From NCBI RefSeq assembly GCF_023278565.1, contig NC_064680.1, positions 992,001-1,056,000 on the forward strand: a DNA stretch of 64,000 nt, given 5' to 3'. Both the position numbers and the translations under genes were made by a program. Of the stretch, positions 22,601 through 34,070 are shown piece after piece (the stretch's first letter is position 1; each line of letters begins with the position of its first letter). Source of the stretch: Colletotrichum lupini (Eukaryota; Ascomycota; Sordariomycetes; Glomerellales; Glomerellaceae). The notes below the pieces were generated by a model that was given only the letters and a program-made list of their open reading frames with translations, was not told the origin of the DNA and did not search any database.

Positions 22601-25600
22601 AGACCGGGTGTGCGACAGACAAACTGCAGCTTTCGCGACCTTCGTCTATGGCGCCCTGTCTTGCCCTGAGCAGAGGAAACAAACAGCCAGGAGACATAGA
22701 CATGCGGTATGCTCCGTCGTGACTCTGATCTGCCAGCACACCATTTGCCCGACAAGGTGCTAGGTTATTTGATGATGTCAGCAAAGGGCAGACAATTAAG
22801 AGACAGTAGGAGAAAGACTGACTGATGTTAATCACTCGTCCACCAAAACTTGAGCCACATTTACCTAACGATACTTGAGTATAGCGAGGCCAAGAATAAG
22901 GAGGATTCTCGCTGCAATTGCTGCAAGCAACCAGGTATAAGCCGGCAGACAACGTCAGTATCGGCTGCTGCGAAAGCGAGACATGAAGCTACCTTGGCTA
23001 GGGCTGGCTCCAATGGCGATGGCAACATATTACTACCTACCTGAATCTGCGCACTGCTCCGGTCACCAGTGTGACATTGAGGCATCGGAATAGAGCAGGT
23101 AGTGTAGCGCGAACAACGGACGCACGCACCTTGCTTAGCCCCCTTGGGCACAAATCCAGGGCAGCCGCTCAATGGTCTGGGTTTCTTCCGAAAGGGGCGT
23201 CGCTAGATCGGCCAGAGGAGAATAGCCAAAGGAAAAATCAAAATTGACAGAAATCAAACGGCCTGCCGCCGGGCCGGCCTTGCGATTTCTTTGTTCTATC
23301 AGGCTTCTGGCGTCGTTTCCATGCCGGCTTCCATCCTCGGCCGGCCTCGCTTCTCCCTCTCTTGCATTTGCCTCTTCTTTGCCTTTGCCTCTGCCTCTGC
23401 CACACCCACTCTGGCACTTTCCCCCTCGGGCTAGCGGCAGTCGTATGTATCACCTTCAACTTCCTGTCCACAGGTTCGTCTGCGTCCCATCGTGCCCTAC
23501 TCGTGCTTTGGGACTCGATTTTTCAAGCTTTCAATCTGATGCGAGGCGGTCGGAGAGACATTCTAGAAGCTCACACGGACACGGGAGCCCGCCCCCTCGG
23601 TTTGTCAAAGCATGTCGCATCCTTGCTCCAGAAGCCTGAAGGTAAATTCAAGAAACAGACAAGCAGCATGCGCGCTACTGTCGAGTTGAGACAAGAGGCT
23701 AATGACTCTTTTCCACCTTGCACTGCTAATGGAATTGAGCTCGCGGATCGGAGATCGAGACAAGAGTGACCGTAGGACGAGGACGGCAAAAGCTGCGAAG
23801 ACGACGGCGTGACCAGTGGGTGCGTGTAAATGGAGCGAGTCCGGATGGAGTGCCATGGACGGGGACTTTTATCGCATAGTACAAGATAGAACAGTTGAAG
23901 GTGAGGCGCGTGCAGGCCGCAGCAGCAAGGAGCGAAAACGACCGGAGAGGCAGACGGCCGCCGTTCGTTTCGCAGCAGGTCCATTCCTCCACTTCCAGCA
24001 GACTCTGGGAGTCTTGGACACACTTGATCTCGTCGCTATCCCAAAGTCGGTTCAGCCTAGTACAGAAAGACGAGTGTGGGTGGACCGCCATCTCACCGCG
24101 TGTCTCAAACTTGCAGCCCGGGACCCCTGGCTCATCGGACCCGAAATGGCACGCACGGTGCACGAAACGGTCTTGGGAGGGGTAGCAGTCCACAGCGGCT
24201 GGGTGAGAGGATGCACCCGGTCAACCATGTCGGCGGCGGGTGACGGCGAAGAAGCTTGGGGAATGGTGGTCAAGGCGCCTCTGAGCGAAGGGAGATCGAT
24301 GCGTGGAAGCCTTATGGAAGACGGCTAGAAGCCTGCCAAGGTTGGGTTGGTGGAGGGCGATGAACGGGGGGATTTCGCGCCGCGTGCCAGACGTGAAGTC
24401 TGACTCGGCCATTCGTGGTATGTTTATGGTGCCCGCCCGGCATCTCTAAGCTGCGAGAGTTTGTCGAACGGTCCAGCATTGGGACACGGCATATGAGGTG
24501 TGGAAGCAGGGGCCGAGATGGATTCCCGGACTGGCTGATAATTGTCATGAAGGTTGGATAATCTGGGTGGTCGTTGAAAGGTTGTTGCAGGAGCCTGAGA
24601 TCTGAGGTGGTAGATAGGAGATGCCTGAGGGCATTTAGCTGGTCGCCTCACTGTTTCACGCGTTGATGACTAAGCCGCTTCCCTGAGCTGGAAAGTAGCA
24701 AGAAAGTGCCTTCCTCGACAACCTCTGCGCTTTCTTGGATTGCTGTTGGTTTGAATCTGGAAGGAAGGCACGCAGGTACGAGGTAGCTTAGGGAAAGTAC
24801 GGAGCATCATCGCATTCTGCCTCTCTTTCTTCGCGGAGTGGATCCTCCTTCCTTTGTTTTCTAAGGTATTACCTATCCCCGCCGGATCTGCACCTGCTGT
24901 GGGAGATCCATGGAATTATCTACACATGCAAGATTGATGGGTCCATTTCTCTTGCCGTCATTTCTTTCTTTTTCCAACCAAGTTTGCCCTTCTTCTCCAT
25001 CAACGTCCCCACGCTTTGCCCGTTGCCCCCCCCCCCCCCCTGGATACTAGGCAGATGTACGTAGCATTCTTCTTCACGAACAAGACTATTTCCAACCCCA
25101 TCAACCAGGGCCATCGATGGACATCCAACCTCGACTCTACCGTCCGGTCTCCATCTCAGTCACCTTGTTCTACCATCTTGCCGGTGTTTCACCGCATGGT
25201 TGCTTCGGTGTCCGATGCAAGAAGACATTCCCAAAGCTTTCATTCGTCCCGAAGTCCACAACCTCTTTTTCGGCTCAACTTTCGGCGCACACCAACCACG
25301 CGGCGTCAAGGGCCACGCAACAAAGAAGTGGACGAACCTGGCCCGCGACTAATTCGCCTCGTGCTGCTCTCCCACCACCCTCGTCGGCTCTTTTCCCGAT
25401 CTCCAGTCCCGCTGACCTATAGTGAGCCACTGCTTAGACTTTTGTACCCTGAAACGCGCTGTTCTCTATGCTCCAGGGCCATGGGACTAGGACTTTGTGT
25501 TTAAAGACCATCAACGACCATCTACATGTTGACAGGTATGGCCACAAGCTACATGTCAAGGCGCGCCTGAACGTCCGGTTAACTTTTCGCGACTGACATG

Positions 25601-27439
25601 ACTGGCTGCACTCTTCGGTCACTAGTTAGGGTCCGCAGTCCGATGAGCCGCAGACTATCGCAGATGCTACGCACGCGTGGCCCAGCCTTTGCAACCCTCC
25701 ACGCCTTGACAAACCCGATATCTTGCATACCACGTGTTTCCAGCTGTCAGCTATTGCTCAATCATGTCGCACGGTGTTCAGGGCATACCCCCTAGAATTG
25801 TTCTTTGTCGAAATGGCCAGGGTCGCGCTGCTCTACTCCCATCGTATCGCTCTTGTTTCCTTTAACGTGCCATATACTATTATTAGCTGACTTCCTTATG
25901 GTTTAGGGACTTCTAGGGACGGGAATTTGGCTCTAGAGGAAGATCAGCTTCACGATTTCGTTACGCTTCAAGGTCATCTAGTACCCAATGCTACAACGAG
26001 CCGAGTTGCCAACAGAAGAAGCTTCGACTAAGGGCCAACAGTGGAGATAGTAGATGCATCGTCTCCTCACGTGCTTTTGCCCGCATCGAAAGCTTTCCAC
26101 CGTCTCCGGACCGGTGCGGTTACATACTTCTCGCCTTCAAGATTCTACGATTCGTTCAACGGCCCCTGCTTCGTGGCCCGAGCCCATCACAACGGACACA
26201 AGGGCCTTTCCGGGCACCTCTGATCGTCTTGAAACACTATACGGCTCCGGCCTCCTTCTCGAACCACGCCCAAGGCCTAGAGTTTGGATCTCTGGATGAT
26301 CCCAGCCATTGGCTGACTGCAATTCTAGCTTCATTTGCTGCACCCTACTTCGGCCATCACGATAGCAAACTTTTGCAGACACAAAGATTTAGGACTTGGA
26401 GCCTTCTGAGTACACTTTGATTCCTCCGTTGCTGGCTGCCCAGGCAGTCAGGCTATATATGCTGTGTTTCTCACAGACGTAGCGGAAGGTTGTCAGCGAA
26501 GCCAAGCTCGAGGCGAATGCTATCTACTCCCTGCACAGCCATTTCAGGAGATCTTACTTCGATTTCTTGACGGTGTATCCGTTACTGGCACAGGAGCCAG
26601 GGGGACTCGGCAATGAAGTGGTGCAGGAGCCAAAATGGTATTATTAATTAAAGTTATAGTGTGACAAGCTCGTTCTTATTTGCTCTTGCAGCAAACATAG
26701 AACATTGAATAGCCGCGGCATCGTGCCAGTCGGTACTGTTGGTCCAGTTTCATCTAGAGAACACCTGGACCCTTCGGGCGGTCTTCTGCCGGACGCGCGC
26801 GCGATTCGGCCACGCAATTCCATGTCGAAGTTGCTTGACTCCTCCATGCGATGCGCTTGAAGTTCATGAATAAGGGCAGTCTACTCCTCCGCATATGTGG
26901 TGTAGTCTCGGGCGTAGTATCCACGGCATACCCGCAGGCCGTGGTGCCTGCATGGACTCCTCTTCCGACGCCCGCAAGTTGTTGACGATGGTTGAAACAG
27001 CGATGGGTTCGACTGCGACTTCTCAAGCGAAGAGCTTATTATTGTTGACTTTTGTGTTCTGCAGCTATGGCGGGCATCGGTGGTTTACTCGATTCGGCCC
27101 GAGGTATCGCCCGGCTTTGTGCGGCGGGGAGTTCGCTCCACTGGTTGCCCGTAATTTAACCGAAGCCCTAAACCTTTCTTTGTAGGTCGAAGGGCCAGCC
27201 GGATTTGGCGTCTCGTATTTCCCGGATCTGGTTCTCAAGCAGGGGCATCTGACGGATTCGCCCGGGCATGGAGCAGTCGGCACCGGGGAAAATATGGGTC
27301 GCGATGCGGGATCCACCCCGATCTGGCAGCCGGACAAAGCGGGTCGCTCCTGCCTTCCGTGGACCGGGCGGGGCCCGAGACGAGTGGAAGCGTCACTGTC
27401 CCGATGCTCCCTTATTGGGGATGTCTTCTTGCGCTTCTC
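19643..27439. other. Gene-poor region of about 7.8 kb
   Basis: No frame in this stretch shows recognisable domains, and the longest are biased low-complexity readings. It contains several short AAGGTA/GGTACC/TTACCT-type motif clusters (about 20960-21060, 21290-21440 and 22505-22525), an oligo-C run at 25027-25040 and C/T-rich tracts near 23300-23420. Long untranslated leaders, non-coding RNA genes or a fast-evolving small gene could be hidden here; none can be supported from sequence. Confidence 0.5.
20960..21440. repeat. Cluster of GGTAC/AAGGTA/TTACCT short motifs
   Basis: Short variants of AAGGTACCTTA and TAGGTAAGGTA are dispersed through this interval (for example near 21036-21056, 21370-21385, 21400-21412 and 21428-21442). 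Similar copies occur at about 15428, 22507, 29502-29520 and 34710-34728. They are not tandem and carry no coding frame. Such motifs are commonly seen in intergenic DNA of Sordariomycetes; the function is unknown. Confidence 0.45.
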
Positions 27440-27783
27440 TTACAATCCGCACAAGCCTTGCGTGCAGTCGAGGCCTTCCGAAGTATTGCAGCAAATCGAT
27501 CCGTTGGCGCAAAAGCATGCCCTTCCTAGGTTCGGATCCTCCTCTCCTTCCTTGTCGCCAAAGATCTGTTTCCAAGCGGAAGCGATGATGTTGGACGCAG
27601 GCGATGTGCTGCTGCTGCTGCTAGTTTCTGGTGTAGCTGCTGGGGTGCTGCCGCGCCAGCCGCATCTGCGGGGACCTTTGACACATGTGACGAGGATGCT
27701 AGGGGATGTTGTTCCGTATCTACTGGTGCGGCAAAAGCTGCTGAGGCAAGGATTGCGACAGAGAGGGCGGCGGAGAATCTCAT
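27440..27783 (-). CDS. Candidate small secreted cysteine-rich protein (frame change inside)
   Basis: The ATG at 27783-27781 opens a frame that starts with a convincing signal peptide (MRFSAALSVAILASAAFA, likely cleavage before APVDT). A different frame, ending with the stop at 27440, carries a compact cysteine pattern C-x-C-x5-CC-x7-C-x4-C just before the stop. The two frames overlap next to a GCA/GCAGC repeat (plus-strand 27605-27622). Joining them needs either a small intron (for example about 62 bp ending at the CTAG beside the repeat) or a one/two-base slip at the repeat. If joined, the product would be roughly 90-110 residues, with six cysteines near the C-terminus, typical of fungal apoplastic effector candidates. 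A TATA box lies about 215 bp upstream. No family is recognised. If not joined, the signal-peptide frame continues to 27526. Confidence 0.5.
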
Positions 27784-27997
27784 CTTGGCGGTTGGTGGAT
27801 GATGGAACAAGAAACCGAACAATGGATGGAGGAAAACGAAGGAAAATAATAAAATGAATGGATGAGTTTCGATTGGAAAGTCGGATTCTTCGCCAAGCTC
27901 TGACAAACTCGATCGTGAGGGAAGAACAGACGACAGAATTACACAATACTGCGGGTCCTCGATCGTGCGAGTGTATGAGTCGGGGAAGCGGTCGTAC

Positions 27998-28004
27998 TTT
28001 ATAA
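27998..28004 (-). promoter_or_regulatory. TATA box of the cysteine-rich secreted protein gene
   Basis: On the minus strand the heptamer TTATAAA lies about 215 bp upstream of the start codon at 27783. The leader between them is pyrimidine-rich towards the ATG, as in many strongly expressed fungal genes, and ends with a purine-favourable CCAAG before ATG. This supports a real transcription unit. Confidence 0.5.
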
Positions 28005-28895
28005 GCCAAAAGTAGAATTCTGGCGCGAACTGAGGAAAATAAAGGCCGAGTCGAGGAGCCTTAGCGCAGACGCGACCGTTTGTTGGACTTTTCGAATCAC
28101 GAGGCGGGTGGTGGTGTGAGACCGAAAGGTATTTTGGTCGGGATGCTAATTGTCGAGAGTGAAGAAAAGGACAAGCCACACCGAAGGGTGAAACGGGACG
28201 CCAAGTTTGGCGCGGGTTGGTTACACAAAGGATGAATGGGGAGGAGTTTGTACGGAGAAGTGAAGCGACGCAGGTGGCTTGGTGGGAAGAGGCTAGGTGC
28301 GGATAGGACGGGGCGCATTTGTGGTAGCGAAGTCAAGAGAGACGGGTCATGAGAGGAGGGGAGGAATAGAGACTATTAAGTAACGAGAAAGAAATTCAGA
28401 CTGCGATGGAGTGTACCCCTGACCGTCATGGACTCGTAGCATGGAGTTACCAAGGATTTCTGCGTAATGAGACTTGAAAGTATTGGATTGTTGGTTGGCT
28501 TGTCCGCAACACCGAATCAGGAAGTTGGCCGTTGGTTTTGGATATTAGCAACGAGGAATTCATGCTTGTTAGGTAGTACCCGGCGCGAAAGGGCAATCAA
28601 TGGAGATGGGGGGGCACTGGGGGCGACAGGGTCATAGGATCGTAGGGTCGCAGTATAGAGTGATACTAGAGAACGAAGACAAGGATCCGGGAGCTCTCAG
28701 CACGTTCAGCTTTCGTTGTGCGCGTGTTGGAAACCTCGGAGTTTGGGGGCGGGGCGGTTGGTGGATGGGACGCATGGGAGGAGCACGGAGCGGGCGGGGG
28801 ATGTTGCGAACATCCGAAGCAGTGGTGAGTTTTCGACACTCAGCATCACACATCGTCATACGAGATCAAGGAGAGTGGGAGGAGGGCTGAGGAAG

Positions 28896-28944
28896 AAAGA
28901 GACAGAGACAGAGAGAGACAGAGAGAGACAGAGAGAGAGACACG
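28896..28944 (+). repeat. GAGACA/GAGAGA purine microsatellite
   Basis: About 50 bp of imperfect GAGACAGAGA repeats with all purines except the C on the plus strand; a second short AGACACAGACACAG copy occurs near 29079-29093. Likely slippage-prone, intergenic. Confidence 0.8.
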
Positions 28945-31782
28945 AGACGACACCTGGTACGAGCGGTGCGGTGCCGCAGGCCCGCCACGGGTAACTTGGG
29001 TTAAGCCCCCAAGCCCCCCTTCATCGTTTGTTTGACGCTGGAACCCCGTGCGCGGAAGTTTGGCGGGAAGATGGGGGAGACAGACACAGACACAGGAGGA
29101 AGTGGAGGTTGGGAATTGGGACTATCCTGACGGGTTCATTAAGCAAACGGAATCTATACTAAGAGTCTAAGGTAGGAAGGACTAAGAATGGTGCCAGTAA
29201 GGACCAGTCCAGTAGCTCAAGGGGTGAGAAGAGGGGGCAGCGCGCTAATGCTTGCGATCGCGACCCCCCCAAGATTCATGCATGATTTTAACACGCATTT
29301 CTCTGCTCAGCTTGCTGCTCCTTTGATGGGGGCGATGGTCTTGGTATGCACCTAGCCGCCCGTGTTGGTTGCGTTTTCTTGCTTTCATTGTTCAGGAGCC
29401 GCCGGTGTTGGGGTCCTGGATCCGCTGTGCAGTTCAGTCTGCAGCTGCATGAGATCCTGGCAGAAAAGTAGAGCATTTTTGGTGCTTTTGATTTATATAA
29501 GGTACTTTTCAAGGTACTTTAGTCTTTTACTTTGGGCGGCTGTCCGCGTTTGGCTTTAGTCGAGTTAGAGCTGTCTGGGGCATGGTGCTTATCGTAGATC
29601 ATCACATCAGCGGACGGCGCCTCATTCCAGCCTTTCCAGGAACGCGCCTGTTTCTTATGATGTGCTAAATTTTTAGATGTTGGTTCTTTCTTTCTCAAAT
29701 CATCAATGGGACTTGTGTCGAATTTGAGTCAGTAGAAGGAAGATCTTTGGTCGCTGACAACTCTCGATTATTTGCTGCCCTTTGTGTGTCCTCTTGATGC
29801 GACACGGTTACTTACAACGGCAAGAGTCAACGAGTTTTGCTGCCCATGTTGGACGTCACAAATGGTTCATGTTTTTCCTCTTTGTCTCTGACATCCCGGT
29901 TCCACCAAGACAAGCAGTGTAGGTACCACCGACTGCCCCGTGTCCCCTAAACCCCGTCCCACTTCCCGTACCTGGGGCCGGTACGGAATTGAGGAACCGA
30001 GGGGGTGATCAGGTGTCTCAAAATGTAGTTCAAGACGTGCAATGAGTCTGAATTGTTACGGTTCATCGGAGAAAACACAGAGTCGAGGGGAGTAAACAGG
30101 TTGGGGGCGGCCGTGCTTCGGGAGAGCTGCGGAGGTTTACCATGGTGTTTCCGGTGTGGGCGGAACCATAGGAAGGAAGGGGAATCACGGACTGCGAAAG
30201 AAAGATTCTATACCCCGTACAATGAACTCTTTTAGAGCGATGAGAAGATGAAGATTCGTCGGTGTGATTAGTCAAAGATACATAGCAAACGTGTTCGAGG
30301 TACTCAATTGTCGGATTCAAGCCCCATGTCCCTGCTGGACGAGGAAAGCCGGAAGGTTGAAAAGGAACCTCAGTGATCAATCAAATGGCCATGCCTTGCG
30401 CCATTCGGCACAATCCTGACAGACATCGTGACTCGTCTGATGTACTGAAGTAAGACAAGGCCCCGAAATGAGTCCGGACGCAAATGGAGGTCGCTGAAAT
30501 AGCCAGAGTAGGCTTCGGACGATGAGTTCGCGGCGCGATTAGAGGAGACTGCTCCAAGTACCTAGGTTTACCGTCTCAGTGAGGGGGAATTTGACGGCAC
30601 TGCGGAATGTGGCTTGCCGTAGCTAGATTGTCTGGGCTTAGATTTCTGCCGGTTAACCGTTGGAGGTGTCGCCCTTCAACGCCAGTCTTGTTGATGCTTT
30701 ACCGTGGTACGGACAGTGAGTTTGGCTGATTCGAAGTATGGGTGGCTTGGGGCGGTCTGTGTGCCTCTCGTGTCTCTCGCGATTAAGCCTGCATCCTAAG
30801 ATCCCAAGACGGGAGAGACATGCGTCCATGTAACGGTGGTGATTCAGGTGGTGTTGAGAGATTGGCCAGGCACGGCGGGGTAAAAGGAGGCTACTGCACG
30901 GTAGATGGAAGCTATATTGTTAGCTTTTCTTGGGGCTCTCATAGTGGCAGTGAGCGGTAAGGAACTTGGTTGCATTCTTTCGTTTTTGTTCACTCAGGCA
31001 CAGGTGATACCGAGGGAAGGGCATGAGAGAGGATGAGTGTTGCTCAATGCTTTCATGGTGAGATGACGAGAACTCAGTCACCTCTTAAGTATTGTCGCGC
31101 TATAGCAGCTTGCTTTGCTTCAGCGGCGATGCAACTCGAGAGATTGGGGAATACGGAGGTTTATTGACAGCAGCAGAAGCAGAGTTCCTGGCTGAGTACC
31201 TGACTTTGTGTGACAGCGGCTACACCCTCCTGTCTCATTCCCAAGTTGCTAATTCTGGATGCCAAGGAGGCATGCGACCAACGGCAGCGGTCCAGGCCGG
31301 TGGACGGTAGACACCGTGACACTTAGGAGGGGAGCTTCATTCAGCCTTCAGCAGCTGCGTCGGAGGAGAAGCCGAGGGGAAAAGGAAGGGCTCCCGGTGC
31401 CACCTGGTGGAACCTAGGAACCATCTGATGACAGCTGGTTGCCAAACTCCAATGTCCGCCCGGGTGGATCGGGGTTAAGGCGGAGGGCAGCGCAGAGAAG
31501 GTACGGGAATTTCCACCAGCTTCTCTCCAGCCACTCACATGACCGCAAAAAAACTTAGCTAAGCAGCTGCCTCAGCCAAACCCGCCCGGAGGGAAAGCAC
31601 CTCAGGCAAATTCCGGCCCCGAGAGTCCGCCAGAGTCGGGAACGTCATTCGTCATTGCCTCCTGCGAAACTCCTCCACGCAGGCCTTTAAACATCGTCAA
31701 CCACCACCACATCCCCTTTGTTTTCTCTTTCGCATCGCAAATTCACCCACATCACATTCGCACACGAATCGACACGAAAACG

Positions 31783-32850
31783 ATGTCATTCAGCATCACA
31801 CTCCGCCAAGGGCCTGCGCGCCTGGCGCAGCGTCTCCCGCAACTATCTCAACCCTTCCGCACAACCGCCACCAGAGCCTTCCACCAGGCCTCGTCAAAGT
31901 CAAGACCGACCGCCTCCGTCGCGACCGCCGCCCGCAATGCCCTCCTCCGCGGCTCCTCGAGAACCTATATGCAGCAGGCCGCACCTGGCGTCCAGGGTCA
32001 GGCGAGCCCCCTCCGCAAGCTGTTGGTCGGCGGCGCCATCTTTGGCGGTACCCTCGTCGCTATCAACGTCGTCTTCAACCGCGAGACCCGCGATGACGGC
32101 GGCATGCCCGTTTACGAGCGCGAGTACCTCAACGACACCTTCCTTCACACCGGTTTGGGCGTCGGTATCATTGCCCTCAGCGCGCGCCAGATGATCCAGT
32201 CTGGTTTCGTCTACAGGTTGATGGTGACGAACCCATGGGTCGTTGGTATCGGTGGTCTTGCTCTCAGCTTCGGTACCATGTACGGTACCCGTGCCATTTC
32301 TCCTGACAAGTAAGCCAAGAATCATCTCCCGAGAATCCGAGAAGCAAACTAATGCATCAACAGCTACATCCCCAAGTACGCCATGTGGGCCGCCTTCAAC
32401 GCAACCCAGGCCGCCATGATCGCCCCCCTCCTGACAATGGTCCCCGGCGCCCTCCTCGCCCGCGCAGGTCTCTACACCGTCGCCATGATGGGCTCCCTCT
32501 CCATCGTCGGTGCCACCGCCAAGCAGGACAAGTACCTCTACATCGGTGGTCCCCTCCTCGCCGGCCTCGGCGTCGTCGTCGCCTCCAGCTTCGCGCCCAT
32601 GCTGCTGCCGGTCACCGCCGTCCGCACCCTCGCCCTGACCGAGAGCATCTCGCTGTACGGCGGTCTCGCCGTCTTTGGCGGCTTCACCCTCTACGACGTC
32701 CAGAAGATCCTGCACCACGCCCGTCTTGCTGAGCGCGGCATCATTCGCAAGGATGCTGTCAACGAGAGCATTGCGCTTGAGCTTGACTTTATCAACATCT
32801 TTGTCCGCATGGTGCAGATTCTGATGATGCAGCAGAACCGCAGGAAGTAA
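31783..32850 (+). CDS. Mitochondrial BI-1/TMBIM family protein (GHITM/MICS1-like)
   Basis: Two exons, 31783-32309 and 32364-32850, join in frame (the split codon becomes Asn) to 337 residues. The first ~65 residues are Arg/Ser/Ala-rich with few acidic residues, typical of a mitochondrial presequence. Hydrophobic segments follow (starting near LLVGGAIFGGTLVAI), and the second exon contains the Bax-inhibitor-1 family signature region (AVFGGFTLYDVQKILHHAR, then a charged stretch with ESIALELDFINIFVRMVQIL). The length and mitochondrial leader match GHITM/MICS1, an inner-membrane protein linked to cristae structure and ion/proton exchange in animals. The intron has GTAAGC, a CTAATG branch site and CAG. 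A 343-residue open frame on the opposite strand is a composition artefact of the high third-position GC. Confidence 0.93.
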
Positions 32851-33461
32851 AGATGAGTTGGACTTGAAGTGTAGCAGCAGTGGAGGATAGGATAATGGGA
32901 TCCCGCCAGTGGGATGGTGTATATACCCCACGGCGGGCGGAAAACAGAGGCTCGAGAACCCCTCTCATGATACGACTCCAAAGAGACCTACGGGCTCGGA
33001 GTTGGTTTTTTTATGTTGTACAATACCAGAATAAATAAAAATTCTAAATTCGGTCAACTTAATGTCCACCACACCTGCACCCTGATATGTTTGTGTCTCA
33101 ATATACCCGTACAAAGTAGCATGTCACAGTCTCAGCATCTTGACTCAATTAGATAGTGCAACAGCTACTTGCCCCCTCAAACTCTGGCTATGTATGCAAC
33201 TACTGTTCCATGATGAAGCCAGAAGTCACAAAATGCACACACTCATGATGGTACACAGCTTTAAAATCAAAGCGGTTGAGCGCTATTCATTGCCTCGGAG
33301 CCTCTACGTGCGTAATAGAGAAAGCCACCCGATACATCCCATCCGTCATTATGATTCCCTCAAGTTGAAAAGGAAACCCCATATCGTTACATCCTACTCG
33401 TCCTCTTCGCCCTCTCATCACCCCTTCCATCCTCCTTTACTTCCCCGCCGCCGTCAAGGAG
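32851..33461. other. Intergenic region between convergent genes
   Basis: About 0.6 kb holding the 3' ends of the mitochondrial membrane-protein gene and the minus-strand sulfoxide reductase gene. An AATAAATAAAA sequence at about 33030-33040 is a likely polyadenylation signal for the upstream gene. Confidence 0.5.
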
Positions 33462-34070
33462 TCATCCCTCAAGCGGGGGAAACGTCCTCAAGAAGTGACT
33501 GGGACACTCATACCCGCCTGGGTTGTTATCCAAATACAGCTGGTGATACGCCTCCGCATCCCACCACTGTCCCGCCGGCGCAACCTGCGTCTTGATAGCC
33601 CCCTTGTACCACTGCTCATTCGCCAACCGCGTAACCTCCTTGGCGATCTTCTCCTGCTCCTCATCGTGGTAGAAAATCGCGCTCCGGTACTGCGGACCCG
33701 TGTCGGGACCCTGGCGGTTCGCCGTCGTGGGATCGTGCATCTTGTAGAAGAACTCGAGGAGCTGGCGGTAGCTCACCTCTTCGGGCTTGAAGACGACCTG
33801 CAGGGCCTCGGCGTGGCCCGTGTCGCCGCCGCAGACGGCGCGGTAGGTCGGGTTGGAGAGGTCGCCGCCGATGTAGCCTACGCGGGCGTCGATGAGGCCC
33901 TTGGAGGCGAAGTGTTTGCGGTAGAGGTGTTCCACGCCCCAGAAGCAGCCTGCTGCGATGGTGGCTTTTTGGGCGCCTTCCGGGAGGGAGACGGGGGCGG
34001 GGGGCGTGATTGACATGCTTGTTGTTGTTGTGAAGGGGCGGGTTAGGCGGGTTAGGAGGGAGGAGATCAT
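33462..34070 (-). CDS. msrA: Peptide methionine-(S)-S-oxide reductase MsrA
   Basis: One exon encoding 202 residues. The GCFWG active-site motif (nucleophilic Cys42) and the downstream VGYIGGDLSNPTYRAVCGGDTGHAEA and YRSAIFYHDEEQ blocks are unmistakable for MsrA, which reduces methionine-S-sulfoxide in proteins using thioredoxin (yeast Mxr1 is the equivalent). Another Cys lies near the C-terminus (Cys189, in YECPSHF). The first ~19 residues (Arg/Ser/Thr-rich, no acidic residue) may target mitochondria; the second in-frame Met at residue 19 would give a cytosolic form, so dual localisation from alternative starts is possible. Length is normal for a eukaryotic MsrA. Confidence 0.95.
   Translation of the reverse strand: MISSLLTRLTRPFTTTTSMSITPPAPVSLPEGAQKATIAAGCFWGVEHLYRKHFASKGLIDARVGYIGGDLSNPTYRAVCGGDTGHAEALQVVFKPEEVSYRQLLEFFYKMHDPTTANRQGPDTGPQYRSAIFYHDEEQEKIAKEVTRLANEQWYKGAIKTQVAPAGQWWDAEAYHQLYLDNNPGGYECPSHFLRTFPPLEG

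Larger units (their letters stand above)
27784..31782. other. Gene-poor region of about 4 kb
   Basis: Apart from the promoter at 28.0 kb and a purine microsatellite at 28.9 kb, no coding region is supported. The last 100-150 bp before 31783 are pyrimidine-rich and should be the leader of the mitochondrial membrane-protein gene. AAGGTAC motifs occur near 29500-29520. Confidence 0.5.

Noticed and set aside
23244..24328. Several 130-170 residue plus-strand frames in the gene-poor region
   Set aside because: They are overlapping low-complexity or Arg/Pro/Ser-rich readings on both strands, without splice coherence, signal peptides or domains.
31900..32931. 343-residue open frame on the minus strand across the BI-1/GHITM-like gene
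   Set aside because: It lies opposite a well-supported two-exon gene with high GC at third positions; the reading is rich in Gly, Asp and Glu repeats with no domain, as expected for an antisense shadow.
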